From NCBI RefSeq assembly GCF_030272615.1, contig NC_081405.1:23327772-23391771 (forward strand): a DNA stretch of 64,000 nucleotides, given 5' to 3'. Positions 12,741 through 24,266 of this stretch are shown here, one piece after another. Under the pieces are notes generated by a model, which did not search any database, was not told the origin of the DNA, and was given only the letters and a program-made list of their open reading frames with translations. Origin of the DNA: Cryptomeria japonica. Lineage: Eukaryota > Streptophyta > Pinopsida > Cupressales > Cupressaceae. Within the stretch, counting starts at the first letter, position 1; the number at the start of each line of letters is the position of its first letter. Both the position numbers and the translations under genes were made by a program.

Positions 12741-13500
12741 TAGGTCCTATTGTGGCATAATACCTCCTATTATGTCATAATAGGACCTATTATGTCATAA
12801 TAGGTCCTATTATGTCACAATAGGTCCTATTATGTCACAATAGGTCCTATTATGTCATAATAGGTCCTATTATGTCATAAGACCCCTTAAGAGGACCTAT
12901 TATGATATAAGACCCCTTAGTAGGATCTATTATGACATAATAAGATCTATTATCACATAATAGGACCTATTATAATGTCATAAGACCCCTTAAGAGGACC
13001 TATTACGACATTATACCCCTTAGTAGGACCTGTTAAAGGGTATTATGTCATAATAAGACTAATAATGACATAATAAAATCTACGATGATGTAATAGGTCC
13101 TATTATGTCATCATAGGTCCTATTATGATATCATAGGTCCTATTATGACATCATAGGTCATATTATGTCATAAAACCCCTTAAGAGGACCTATTACGACT
13201 TTATACCCCTTACTAGGACTTGTTAAGGGGTATTATGTCATAATAGGACGTATAATGTCATAATGCAACCTATTATGTCATAATAGGTCCCATTGTGACA
13301 TAATAGGTCCTATTATGACACAATAGGTCCTATTATGACATAATACGACCTATTGTGTCAGAATAGGTCCTATTATGACATAATACGACCTATTGTGTCA
13401 TAATAGGTCCCATTGTGACATAATAGGTCCTATTGTGACATAATAGGTCCTATTATGATAATACAACCTATTATTTCATAATAGGTCCTATTATGACATA

Positions 13501-13820
13501 ATACGACCTATTATTTCATAATAGGTCCTATTATGACATAATACGACCTATTATTTCATAATAGGTCCTATTATGACATAATACGACCTATTATTTCATA
13601 ATAGGTCCTATTATGACATAATACGACCTATTATTTCATAATAGGTCCTATTATGACATAATACGACCTATTATTTCATAATAGGTCCTATTATGACATA
13701 ATACGACCTATTATTTCATAATAGGTCCTATTATGACATAATACGACCTATTATTTCATAATAGGTCCTATTATGACATAATACGACCTATTATTTCATA
13801 ATAGGTCCTATTATGTCATA
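13501..13820. repeat. Homogeneous 40-bp sub-array, 8 copies
   Basis: Eight consecutive 40-bp units start ATACGACCTATTATTTCATA; seven are identical and the last differs by one base. Each 40-mer is two diverged 20-bp units, so the period was doubled before recent amplification. Confidence 0.97.
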
Positions 13821-14378
13821 AGACCCCTTAAGAGGACCTATTAAGACATTATACCTCTTACTAGGACCTATTATGACATAAGACCCCTTAGTAGGACCTA
13901 TTATGACATACCTAGAGAAAGATAAGTTGGTTGGGAGAGAGAGATGGTACGTTAAGAGAGAGGTAGAGATGTATATATAGAGAAATATAGGTAGGTAGGG
14001 GGCAAGGGGAGGTGTAGAGAGAGAGAGGAGATAAAGAGTAAAGAGTTAAGGACGTGAGAGAGAGGTAGAGACATAGTTTTAGATTTTTGGAGAGAGGGGA
14101 CAAAGTGAGATAAAAAGGTAAAAAAAGACAAAGAGAAATGTGACTTGTATATAAATTTTATATTTTATGTATATATAGCTTGTATTTTTTATTAATTTTT
14201 TTTAAAAAAAAGAGGAAATGGGATCTCGTTTCTTAGATCTGGGCTCGGGATCTTGAAGCTAAACGGGATCCCATTTCAAATTTTGGCTCGAGATCCCGAT
14301 GTGAAACAAGATCCTATTTTGTTTCTCATGCGCTCTGTGAGATTTGCCATTTTTGTCTAAGTGTAAAACTTCCACACT

Positions 14379-14406
14379 AAGTGGACACAACTTTGTGCAT
14401 TTACCC
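14379..14406 (-). repeat. Right terminal inverted repeat
   Basis: This is the inverted partner of 9369-9396; read on the minus strand it starts GGGTAAATGCACAAAG. GTAG follows directly as the presumed target duplication. Confidence 0.75.
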
Positions 14407-14410
14407 GTAG

Positions 14411-15280
14411 CAGGATATATCTTTTCTTCCAGCTTCAGTTCATTGGATGACTACTTGATAGACATTATAGGTTTTCTTGTGGAGTCCTACATTGCAAATT
14501 TGGGAGACATCATTGATGACATTAATCTTCTCTGTGATGAAGATGATCCTTCTTCGATTTTTGTGAGGGAACACTTTGACCCTCTTGTTCATTCTCTACA
14601 TGATCATCCTTTCAAGGTTGGCATGATTGTGCATACTTATGTACAACATTTGGAGGAGGTCTCTTTTCCCTTAGAGGAGACATGTGAGTCTTTGGTTCTT
14701 CTTCTACATTCATCTCCACTAGATCTTGGAGTGCCTTTTTCAGCAGTGTGGATCATTACACCACCTTTGGAGGGGGTAACTTTCAGCATCGACATGGGGA
14801 CACTTTCAAGTAGTTTTTAGAGACTTCATACATCTTGAGTTTTTTCCTACATCTTTCCTTCATGATTGGGGAGACTTCATGGATACACCTTTGGTTTTGT
14901 TTCTTCCTAAGGGGAGGAACGCAGTTTGACGATCGTGGAGCAATTTCTTCATTCATTTTTGAGCTTCTACCATTGGCACATATTCTACATTGAGGGGGGC
15001 CTACTTAGTCTCTCTTCTTCTTCTTATTCTCACATATGGGGTCCTCACATGAGGTTTTGTCCTTCACATACTTCTTTGAGAGTTCTTTGTATAGATTTCA
15101 TCTCTCTTTTTTTGGGGTGAGGGTTTCCAATTGTATTTTTCTCTCTTTCCCCACTTCATGAGAGATTGCATTTGCATTTGTACATGGGTATCTAACATGG
15201 CCTAGTAGCTGGGACCAATCTTGCATTGCTTAGTTGCATTGTAGACAAGTGCATTCCCCTAAGTTGCACTTAAGGGTGGG
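14411..15280 (+). pseudogene. Copia relic, 3' internal part after the TIR insertion
   Basis: Sequence resumes after the TIR element with an open frame (to 14820) encoding a hydrophobic, acidic protein: LDDYLIDIIGFLVESYIANL and CDEDDPSSIFVREHFDPLV. I do not recognise a domain. Any junction with the pre-insertion frame is shifted by one base. A purine-rich tract (TTAAGGGTGGG) at 15270-15280 directly precedes the 3' LTR. RT, integrase and RNase H are missing, so the copy is non-autonomous or internally deleted. Confidence 0.55.
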
Positions 15281-15766
15281 TGTTGGTGTAATTATTTATT
15301 CATCTTGGATATAATTATACTCTACTTAAGTTTACTTAGGCACATGCATAACATTGTAGTTTGCATATGAGACACTTAGGGAGATGTGCATGCATTGGGA
15401 GTGTGTATGTAGGAGAAATTCTACCTGTTATGGTGTGGTATTGTTGTTACTTTATCATATCCACTTATTGTGGGATTATAATTCCACCTTCGGTGGGTGA
15501 TCCACCTCATGTGGAATATTTAACTATTTCTCCTACCTATCCTTACCCACCCTTGCATCTGATTGAGCCACATGTCATCATTGTGTTCTCTCTTGTCTCT
15601 TAGCCTTGCCTTTATAAGTAGGCTCATCATACATTGTATGTAATCATCCAGTTGATCTTATTTTGCAATTGACTAGAATACAATTTATGATCATCAGATC
15701 TATTGCGTCTCTTGTTGTGCTATTCAATATGCCCTTTATCTTGGCTATTTTCAACAAATTCTTACA
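15281..15766 (+). repeat. 3' LTR of the copia relic
   Basis: The LTR starts TGTTGGTGTAATTATTTATT right after the polypurine tract and ends near CTTACA at 15766. It contains a TATA-like TTTATAAGTAGGCTCATC at 15610-15627. A clear second member of the family is the solo LTR at 33009-33475, whose exact edges helped set these ones. Confidence 0.75.
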
Positions 15767-18579
15767 TTTTTTAATTGAGAGACCTTTGTTCGAAGGTGGT
15801 TGTTAACCATGTTGTTTGCAACATATTTGAGTCTTCAAACAAAGCTACCTTCAAACGAAGGGGTGCCTATCATTCAAAGGTGTATTTGAATGAAGACCTT
15901 AAATTTTCACTTTCCACTCTCCTCTTGCAACTTTCTATATATTTTTGTCTTTCAAAACTCAAGTTGAAGGTTTAAATAGAATCAATTTGACAAACCAAGT
16001 TCTAGGATCGTAGTCCTCAAAACAAGCTTTCGAACAAGTCTAATCTAGATATATTTTGGTTTTGTTATATATTTTTTTAGTTTTATTGAACACGGGGTTT
16101 TCACGAAAACCAAGTTCTCTGTTTTACACATGTCAAAAAATAGTAAATCAATATTTTTTTTTTGAAAAATATCTATGCACTAGGTATTGATGTCCAAAAA
16201 TAATTTGAATTTCGATACATACAAAATAAATTATGTTGGATATCATATACCTATGTCTAAATTATAATTGGTTTGACTTCAAAACTTAATTAAAATAAAT
16301 ATTGAACAAAATATTATGAACTACATGCAAGCACTAGATATCGATGTTACCAATCTAAATTCAAAAGAATCATAATTTTATCCCCTGTAGAAAAAAGTTA
16401 CGTGCAACATCATACACATCACTTTTAAAAAATGTTGTTTACTATTAAAAACTAGTTACGAAAAGAGACACAAAAAAATTATAATTTAATTTTAATTAAT
16501 TTTTTTTTAGAATCTACAACAAAATCTAAAAAATCACTAGTTTGCATCATCTTTAAATTCCTAACGATTTAGTTGGTAAGTATCGGAAAGTGAAGATTTA
16601 GTTCAAAATGTTGATATTAATGTCAAGTTTGGCCAAAAAGTGTAACCTGTTTTTGTGGAATCACCCTTCTGCAATTACTCTAGCCAAGGCGTCCTTCTAT
16701 TTGCTTTGAGACATCTATAATTTCTTCTCAAACTAGGCGACCTTGCCTATTGCAAATGATGACTAAAATCTACTTGTTAATATGCAAACTTGGTCCCCAA
16801 ACTTTTGGCATTGAAGGAATATTTAATTCTAGCTAATGTGGCTTTTCAATTTGTTGGTTGAAAATTTTGTACACCTTGGGAATGTGCAAAATTGTGGTTT
16901 CCGCCACAGTGTGTGAGTATGATACTCTCCTAATTTAGAGAAGGCTCCCCTTATCTACAAACTTAATTAATCTAATATGGGTGGAACAATAGTCTTTCTT
17001 CTTATTTCAAGAAAAACTATACTCTTTTCTCTTCATAGAAAAGTAATAGCAATTGGAAATAAATAATAGCAAATACATAAATGAGACTTTTTTTGTAGGA
17101 TTTTTGGAACATAAAGGGAATCAAAGTTTCCATGAAATCACAAAGACCTCCGTCACTTCCCCGCGATAGGAAAACAGAAATGAAAGCACAAAGTCTTCAA
17201 CACTTCTACTGTCCTATCAACCTTTGTAAATGATTTTCTAGTAACTAAGCACAATATGTAGCAGCTCAAAGTCTAACCACATGATGCACAAGTCTTATGC
17301 ACAAACATAGAAAATAAAAGAAACACAAAGTTTGCAAGGTACCCCTTTGCTTGAGTGTCCTACAATAGTTTCAGACGTAACAAACAACTCAAAGTCTACA
17401 ATATCAAATCTTAAAACCAATCTAAAACTCCAAACACAATAAGCAGCTCAAAGTCTACAAGATTGAGCTTGAATCCCTCTTGTATAACACCTCAAAACTC
17501 AATCAATCTCTAGAAGATATCATCATATAACACCTTAATTCAACCCAAAGTTTGAAAGCAATTTGCCTCTTTTAATTGATTGCAATCTGATTTACAACTA
17601 AGCTCAAGGTCTTAAAGTGTACATACAAACTGGTAGAGTTTTGTTGCATTGCCAAAAGATCTCCATTACAATAGGCCCCCTCAATTATTTATAGGAGGAT
17701 CCTTGAGAAAAAGGTGGGAGGATCCTAACTAACTTGAGAAATTATCTCATCTACCATGACTTATTCCAACTACAGTCCTAATCTAACTCAACTTGTAGTT
17801 GCCTTACATGTAATTACATTTTACAAAAATGCAAGTGAAAGTGACACTTGCAATTACAAAACTTGTTTTTACATGTACCTTGCCAAAACAAAATTACAAA
17901 TACACAATTGAAACTATTCTATGTGTTCAAAGACATGACTCGAACTACATCATCCTTTGTTTTGAAAATCTTCATGCTGCTTCAGGATGCTGGAACTTGA
18001 AGTATTCAGGATTGGTGAAGACATCTTGAACCGGAACGAGAATTTGCATCCTTAATGATCTTTGTGTCTTTCGCCAACGAACTTCAACAAATAAATCAGT
18101 TTTGCATTTAAACCTCTCCACAAAAAATGGCTTGGAAAAAGAGATATATTTGATTTCAAACACTCTTCAATGGATGAAGGATGCAAGACATGTTCTAATG
18201 TGGCAACTAAGGTGAAATTCATGCTCCTAAAATGTGGCAAGAACCTTAGCAAAAACGGATTCAAAAATGGCTCTCATGAATGCAAGACGTGTTTCTCAAA
18301 ATCATTGAATCTGAAAAAAGTGGTGAGAACCAACGATCTCCAGAGCCATAGCTAAGATGAGGGACGAATTCAAGGGAGAAATGCCACAAAAGCCGGGTTT
18401 GTGGAAGCAAGAGTGCATATTGGGTTCTTCAACTTCAACTTCAAGCAAAACATGCACTTCAAAGATGAAATTGGGTTTCTAAAACCCCTTTACAAGTTTT
18501 AAATTGCATCACTTGTCATTCACTTGGGCAAATTTGAGTTTCTAAGAGACAAAAGCACAAAAAGAAAAAGCAACATGAC
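15767..18579. other. No recognisable feature
   Basis: The stretch is AT-rich, with short broken reading frames only. Words such as CAGCTCAAAGTCTA recur near 17260-17460, and a TATTTATAGGAGG box lies near 17690. It may be a decayed LTR element, but no domain or boundary can be shown. Confidence 0.4.
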
Positions 18580-18740
18580 TTGTAATGGGGAAATAAAATC
18601 CCTATTACAACTAAAACAAATAAAAACATAAAAACTTGTAATAGGGAAATAAAATTCCCATTACAACTAAAAGACATAAAACATAAAAGACTTAAAAACT
18701 TAAAAAGACTTGTAATAGGAAAGTAAAATCCCTATTACAA
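18580..18740. repeat. Three imperfect copies of a 31-bp hairpin
   Basis: Copies at 18580-18610, 18636-18666 and 18710-18740 have the form TTGTAATAGGGA - short loop - TCCCTATTACAA, each with one or two substitutions, separated by A-rich spacers containing ACTAAAA. The arms are inverted repeats of about 12 bp. Confidence 0.85.
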
Positions 18741-21700
18741 CTAAAAGCACAAAGTAGGAACTTTTATGAGAACTTACAAGTTCTCATTAAACTTGTATTT
18801 TAAATTAAATTGTAATTTGTCCAAAAAGTTCATACAAAAAGGGGAAAAAAAAAAACAAGTTACAAGTTACAAGATTTATAAAGTGCACTTGTAATTTCCA
18901 GAAAAAACCCCTACAAAACAAAAACATAAAGAAAACTCCAAACTTGCAAAGGAAAGAAAATTTTCCACTTGCAGTCTAGAGAATAAAACGCGATTTTGAA
19001 TGAAAGACATAGCAAACGAACCTGAAACGTGATGAAATTTAAAACATGGATCAAGGATGAACCGAAGATCAGTCCAATTCAACAAGAAGCAAAATTTTGC
19101 CTCGGGAAGTGTGCCTTAGAGTAAAATTTTCAACTTGCAGTGACTTCTCTGAAACCCGAGATTGCACAAAAGAGCTAGGAAAATGAAGGCCAAAACTTAC
19201 CAAAACTTGGTCAATGATGGCAAAGACACCCCCTGATGATTTGACACTAACAAATGTGAGTTTTGCACCTCGTAAAATGTGCCTTAGAGACAAAAATGAC
19301 ACATTTTAAGCAAAAAATTGTAGAGGTTGTCACATTTTTGAAAATCCAAAAATGAGGACAACACAATTTCCTTACCTTGAAATAAGAGACTCCTCTTTAA
19401 AAGTTGTTTTATCTCCAATTTAAATAATCAACAAATAAATTTAATATTAAATACCATTATCCTTCAAGTAGGCATTTATTTTCCTATTAAACTGCCTTAA
19501 CATCACAAAAATGATTTCAATGCCTAAGAGGTGTCAGCTATTATTTAGTAATTTCTTTTAATTCGTGATTAAATTCCTATGTTCTTGAATAGAAATTGGA
19601 AATAAATAATATAAGAAATTTCTAAAAAATTAGTTACAAAACTCTTCTTATGCTCAACCAAAAAATAAACAATCAATTTGATGCTTGTATGTGCAAAATC
19701 AAATGTTGAAAATTTGTTGAAAATTGATTCTTTTCATAAATTTCACCTAGATGCTCAATTTATGTGCAAACTTGTGAATATGCTTAGAATGACCCCATAA
19801 AGCTTTTGTACAAGGATTTTTCTTGACCTATCATAAAATTCTAGAAATTACAATAAAACTGTTAGCATAGAGTTCAAGCATTATAATCTTCCAAACAATA
19901 AAGAATTTAACTATAATTTTTTTTGCACATTTGATGAAATAGAATCAAGAATTTACCCCTAAAAGGATTTTTAGCCATCTCTTAGAGATTTCAAAAAATA
20001 ATTGTTTCTATAAAACTACATGCGACACATTAAAACTGCGATCTGAACGAAATTTGAAATTTACAAATTAGAACACATCAAAGCTTTCGAGATACTTAAA
20101 AACATCAAAACAAACTAAAACACACATCAAAATTAAAAATCAAACTAAATTTTTTTTTTGGGCAATGTAGGATCGTCATCCATGTGCATTATAGGTTTTA
20201 CTCTCTCTCAATTTTTTTCATCAATTGATCATTTTAATTATTCTCCAACATTGATCAAATGTTATGTGAGGTATATAAGACAAACCTCCACTCACTCGTT
20301 TTCCCTTTAGCAACTATATTACACTCAAGTTATCACTTTCATTAGCATTATCATTATCAAGAGCTAACACTATCACTATCACTATCAAGCAATTATAAAC
20401 AAGCCTTCATACTATCATGATGACATCAAGTTATATTACAAATCTGATAGTAAATCTACACCAAGCATTCAATCATATCTCAAGTATCATGAAGTCCTCG
20501 AAGATCTTTGTCATGGTATTCTTGTTTTTCGTTTGATTTGTGCATACATCTTAAGTTTCATTTGGTGATTATATGGATTATGAATTTGGATCTTACATTG
20601 CATTATTTCTACCTTATTTTTATTCACATTTTCATCATTTACAATAAATATAAGATTTATGTATTATATAAAAAAACCACTATATTTACAATATTATAAA
20701 TAAAAAATATTTAAATTAAACATTTGTTTTTTAAATACAAAGAAATTTTAAAAAACTTAAAATATATGTAAAAATCTGTCCATAACATCTAAAATTTTAG
20801 ATAAATAATATTCATGATAACTAATTAAGAAAAAAATGATTGCAATTGAAAAGGACGACATTACATCTAGAATGGCAGAAAAAAAGTGTATACCTATATT
20901 CATTCCGAATAACTTGGAATGAACTCATTTTGGTTGTTTGAGCCAATTGAAGCCTCTGTCTCGAAAATATTTTTCAAATTATATTTTAATCGTTCTACCT
21001 GTATAAAAGAATTTGAACAAACTCGAAAAGCGATGTAGAGTGTATTCAATTGCACGAGTAAGAGCCTGAAGACACTTATATAAAGCATTTCTCATTAAAA
21101 ATGGCGGAACAAGCAGCCACGCTCTTCCACTCCGATCAACATCATTGCTATGCAGAAATTTTAACGCCTGAACAGGCACGAGAATTTGCCATTTCAAATT
21201 TATTTTTTCCAGCATTTTATTTATCGAAGTTGCTGCCGAGAAATAATTATGCTAGCATTTAAATTGAGAAACATGTAACTGAAACCTTAATGCAGGGGCG
21301 CGTTTTTTGTTCTCTCTGTTAGTTGTAGAGTAAATATTTACTTCGACTGTCTTTAATTTTAGTTGAGTTTATGCATATGTTTTGGTGAAAAATAATTAGG
21401 TTAATTTTCTCTTTCTAGCGACGAATATTTTGATGTAGGTTAATGATTATTTTTGGCGGAAATTTTCCATATTCGTTTGTAGCTTGGTAGTTTGGTTCAA
21501 ATTTAGCTCTTCTAGGAAAAGATTCCAAATTATCATGTAGCATAATTTTATTTTGATTCATGGAACCTCCTCTCCTTGAAAATAGATCCGGAAGCCCCCC
21601 TCATGGGACCTTACCCTAAGAAGATATTGTTTTAAATATAGGTTTCTTAACTGTTCCTACTTCCAAAGATGAGTAAGGAATTTTACCTTTGCAGTTATCA

Positions 21701-22127
21701 TCATCATCCCGGCTTCTTTTAGTAGTTTATTTTGGGATATTTTGGACAACATTCTATTTAGCTTGATGTCAAGTTGCAACTTTCTCTTCTTAGCTTGTCA
21801 AGAAAATGTTTGGAGAGGTTGCAGGTTTTCTTTGAATATCTTTTAGCAACAGGAATTTTATTCCTTTACCCCTTTTTTGTTTTGAAAACTTTTTGATGTT
21901 AATGATAATTCTTTCTTGGAGGAAATTTCTCAAGAAAAAAAAGTCGTCTCCATAAGTGAAAACTATGGAAAAAGCCAATATTCATTGCCATACATGTAAG
22001 AGAAACATTTATTGATTTTGATTCGTATTTAGAAAACAATTTAATCTTTCAACTTAGAACCAAAAGTGTCATGGCTAGACAACTGCTTGCCGTATTTGGC
22101 TCTAATTTCTTAAACCTAAATTTTAAT
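18741..22127. other. No recognisable feature
   Basis: This is AT-rich sequence without protein domains or defined element ends. A TATATAAGACAAACC box at about 20272 followed by a run of CACTATCA-type words (20365-20390) resembles a promoter region, but nothing downstream supports a gene. Confidence 0.4.
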
Positions 22128-22264
22128 TGTTGGTGTTGGAAATAAGCCATACCCGGACCGACGATGGACTGGTCCAAGAGGGGCCAGCAGCTCAGTGGTA
22201 GAGCACTCCAGCAGCATATGGAAGGTCCTAGGTTCAAGTCCTAGCTGGTCCATGTCTGATAACA
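22128..22264 (+). repeat. TRIM 5' LTR (137 bp)
   Basis: It begins TGTTGGTGTTGG and ends GATAACA, directly abutting the primer-binding site. More than half of it is the tRNA-like sequence. Confidence 0.88.
22181..22252 (+). other. tRNA-like sequence in the 5' LTR
   Basis: It folds with a 7-bp acceptor stem (GGGCCAG with CTGGTCC, one G-U pair), a 4-bp D stem (GCTC/GAGC) around AGTGGTA, a T arm CTAGG-TTCAAGT-CCTAG with a 5-bp stem, and a discriminator A. The A-box-like AGCTCAGTGGTAGAGC and B-box-like GGTTCAAGTCC match RNA polymerase III internal promoters. The anticodon arm is weak: a 4-bp TCCA/TGGA stem with an 8-nt loop, so a codon assignment is not possible. It is unlikely to be a working tRNA gene, because it is embedded in an LTR and is also present, degraded, in the second LTR. 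Confidence 0.8.
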
Positions 22265-22277
22265 TGGTATTAGAGCC
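22265..22277 (+). promoter_or_regulatory. TRIM primer-binding site
   Basis: TGGTATTAGAGCC differs by one base from the usual TGGTATCAGAGCC complement of initiator-Met tRNA and directly follows the LTR end. Confidence 0.85.
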
Positions 22278-22328
22278 AGGTCTAGGCTAGGAGCCCCAAG
22301 CACACGAGAGGTGTGGCTTAAGGGGGGG

Positions 22329-22463
22329 TGTTGGTGTTGGAAATAAGCCACACCCGGACCGATGATGGACTGGTCCAAGAGGTTCCAGTAGCTTAGTGGT
22401 AGAGCACTCCAACAACGTATGGAAAGTCCTAGGTTCGAGTCCTAGCTGGTCCATGTCTCAATA
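22329..22463 (+). repeat. TRIM 3' LTR (135 bp)
   Basis: It is similar to LTR1 over its whole length apart from scattered substitutions and a changed 3' end. It is followed by the TTAAT duplication. Confidence 0.85.
22382..22453 (+). other. tRNA-like sequence in the 3' LTR
   Basis: This 72-nt counterpart of the 22181 copy keeps the T arm (CTAGG-TTCGAGT-CCTAG, with the canonical GGTTCGAGTCC B box) and the anticodon-arm TCCA/TGGA stem. The acceptor stem is damaged (GTTCCAG opposite CTGGTCC) and the D stem has one change (GCTT/GAGC). Confidence 0.75.
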
Positions 22464-22854
22464 TTAATGAAGTTCAAAACTGTGAAATTTATTGAGTTGA
22501 AAATCCTTTTCATTCTTATAACTTAGGCCAGACCTCTTTTTAAAACCTTCAGGGATTATGGTTGCTAGTTAGCTTACAAGGGTAGCATCCATGGTGTCTC
22601 AGGTCTAGATTCCCTGTTTCTAGAACCCTGCAACAGAGGAGTGCATGAGTGAGAAGTTTGAAGAAATTATCCTTTGGAAACTTGTCCTCAGTAAACACGA
22701 TGAAAATAAACATATTTTTCATTAGCGCACTATAAATTTAAATAAGCATATCAATTTTTTTAATAAAAATGCACCCAATCTCCTTGGAGATGTTTCTGCT
22801 CTACAAAGGCATCGTAGGGATGGTCCCTTGTAGGGGCCCTAGGTGCTAGGGACT

Positions 22855-23510
22855 GTGTGGGGATGTTTCATCCATGATGACATGGGGAATGTCCTAAAAT
22901 CCCTACGGATATTTTCTTAGGGCACACTATTCTCAACCATCTTTAGGAGTTGATTGTTTACTAGGCATTACCCCTTCTACGATGAACCTTGTGTAACTTA
23001 ATGCCACTTTTTGCCTTTAAGGGTGAAGATGAAGAGGTGTGATGGATACATGGGTCTCTACAACCAATCCAAGAGTTCACATGAATTTCTTTGTTAGTCT
23101 TTGATGAATTGATGCTCACTATCTCCAAGATGGTTGAGGACTTTTGGACATCCCCAGGTTGCCTTGGGGATGACAGAAATGGCGAACATCTTTGGAAGAT
23201 GGCCCTCTAATTGGGTGTGTGCACGAAGGAGGATGGGGGAATGTTTCATTTGGGATGTGCTAGAGAATACCCTAAAATCTCCAAGGATGTATTCCTAGGG
23301 TAAATTATGTTCAACCATTTTAGGAGTTTATTGTTTACTATGCATTGCCCCTTCTAAAATGAGCCTTGTTCTACCAAATGCCACCTTTTACTTTTTACGG
23401 TTAAGATGAAGAGATGTAGTGGATATAGAGATTCTTACAGCCAATCGAAGAGCTAACGTCAATTGCCTTGTTGGTCTTCAACTTAGTGATACAGTAACAC
23501 TCTTCAATAT
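22855..23510. repeat. Degenerate tandem duplication, about 377-bp period
   Basis: Two diverged copies share ATGTTTCA (22863 and 23241), AGGAGTT-GATTGTTTACTA (near 22945 and 23322), CCCCTTCT, and GAAGATGAAGAG/TTAAGATGAAGAG in the same order at an offset of 377-378. No coding potential is retained. The parent element is not identified. Confidence 0.75.
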
Positions 23511-23870
23511 ATACAATGGTTGAAATTTTCTATCTTGTAAAGATGATATTCTTTCCAAATTTTGTTAACATTAATATGAAAAGCAATTAGGAGATTTAGG
23601 AAATGCTGTATTTGATGTTTCACCCCTAGAAAATAATCAACATGTTCATACACGTATGCAATTCTTAATGCTTGCATGGTAGTCATTGTATTTAATGACC
23701 CCTTTTTAATTAATAAAGCTTATGTAGGTCTATTACTTATTTCTTGAATAAGGATAGCAAAATATTTTGATAATGGTTCTTGTAGACATAAAAAAATTGG
23801 AGTAGAATTTTTTTAATAGTAGAATAATGAATTAGTTGGGTGTTAGATTCTAGAAGTGCGTTGTTGTAAT

Positions 23871-23890
23871 CATAGTTGAACTACACGCCA
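23871..23890 (+). repeat. hAT left terminal inverted repeat
   Basis: CATAGTTGAACTACACGCC matches the right end CATAGAAGGACTACTC (minus strand) at most of the first 16 positions and lies directly inside the GTTGTAAT duplication. Confidence 0.75.
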
Positions 23891-24266
23891 AAACCAAAAA
23901 CTCACAAAGGCCTGAAAAAAAAACTTGGTGAAAACTCGGCAAAAATCTCAGGAACTTAAAAAATTGCTTAATTTTAATTAGAAATGCGTTTTTTTTTTGT
24001 AAAATTCAATGAGGAGTTGCATTTAATGAGTCAATAAATGAGAACACAAAAGAAACAAGCTGAGTCTAGATATATTTAATTGATTTAAATGCAAAGTGGG
24101 TACAAAATTGCATCCTCATGAGGAATGCTAATGGTTGGAAGCAAAATAGTAAATAGTTTTTGTATAAGTAAAAGTAAATACATCAATACAATTACATCTT
24201 CCTCTTCCCATCTCTAGTAAAAACTAGGGGAGAGGTAACACTAGAGGGTCTAGTCCTAGAAGTCTA

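Larger units (their letters stand above)
10597..13911. repeat. 3.3-kb array of near-palindromic 20-bp units
   Basis: The stretch consists of variants of a 20-bp unit such as TAATAGGTCCTATTATGACA, in which TAATAGG and CCTATTA are self-complementary. Variants carrying GGACC/GGTCC, CGACC, or GACCCCTTAAGAGGACC alternate. Higher-order blocks of several hundred bases recur (compare 10920-11270, 11490-11830, 12020-12310 and 12960-13240). A non-repeat tag containing AGAGAAAGATAAGTTGGTTG appears twice (about 12486-12530 and 13912-13950), marking a segmental duplication. There is no coding capacity. Confidence 0.95.
9369..14406. mobile_element. 5.04-kb TIR DNA element inserted in the copia relic
   Basis: The left end (9369-9396) and right end (14379-14406) are inverted repeats matching at 24 of 28 positions, sharing AAGTTGTGTCCACTT and starting GGGTA. 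The 4-bp direct repeat GTAG flanks them (9365-9368 and 14407-14410). Further in, similar AACGGGATCC-type words occur on both sides (10262-10320 and 14217-14320), so subterminal regions are also related. No transposase is encoded. The interior is AT-rich flanks around a 3.3-kb tandem array. It is best read as a non-autonomous TIR transposon; superfamily is uncertain because GGG-starting TIRs with a 3-4 bp duplication fit no family cleanly. Confidence 0.65.
22128..22463 (+). mobile_element. TRIM retroelement with tRNA-like LTRs
   Basis: This is a complete terminal-repeat retrotransposon in miniature of 336 bp. LTR1 is 22128-22264 (TGTTGG...AACA). A primer-binding site TGGTATTAGAGCC follows immediately at 22265-22277 and resembles the initiator-Met tRNA complement. 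A polypurine tract GGCTTAAGGGGGGG ends at 22328, and LTR2 is 22329-22463. The 5-bp target duplication TTAAT flanks the element (22123-22127 and 22464-22468). The internal region is only 64 bp and non-coding, so all proteins must come from another element. Each LTR contains a 72-nt tRNA-like sequence. The last LTR2 bases (TCTCAATA) differ from LTR1 (TCTGATAACA), so some decay is present. Confidence 0.88.

Noticed and set aside
10597-13911. CRISPR-like or satellite-only array
   Set aside because: There are no unique spacers, the DNA is eukaryotic, and the units are contiguous. The array is bounded by TIRs and target duplication, so it is described as the core of an element.
14344-14410. ATG at 14344 as the start of a 158-residue gene
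   Set aside because: The first 20 codons are the TIR of the inserted element. Coding similarity, if any, begins only after 14410.
22181-22252. A functional tRNA gene
   Set aside because: The anticodon arm has an 8-nt loop and a short stem, and the same sequence lies in both LTRs of a TRIM with target duplications.
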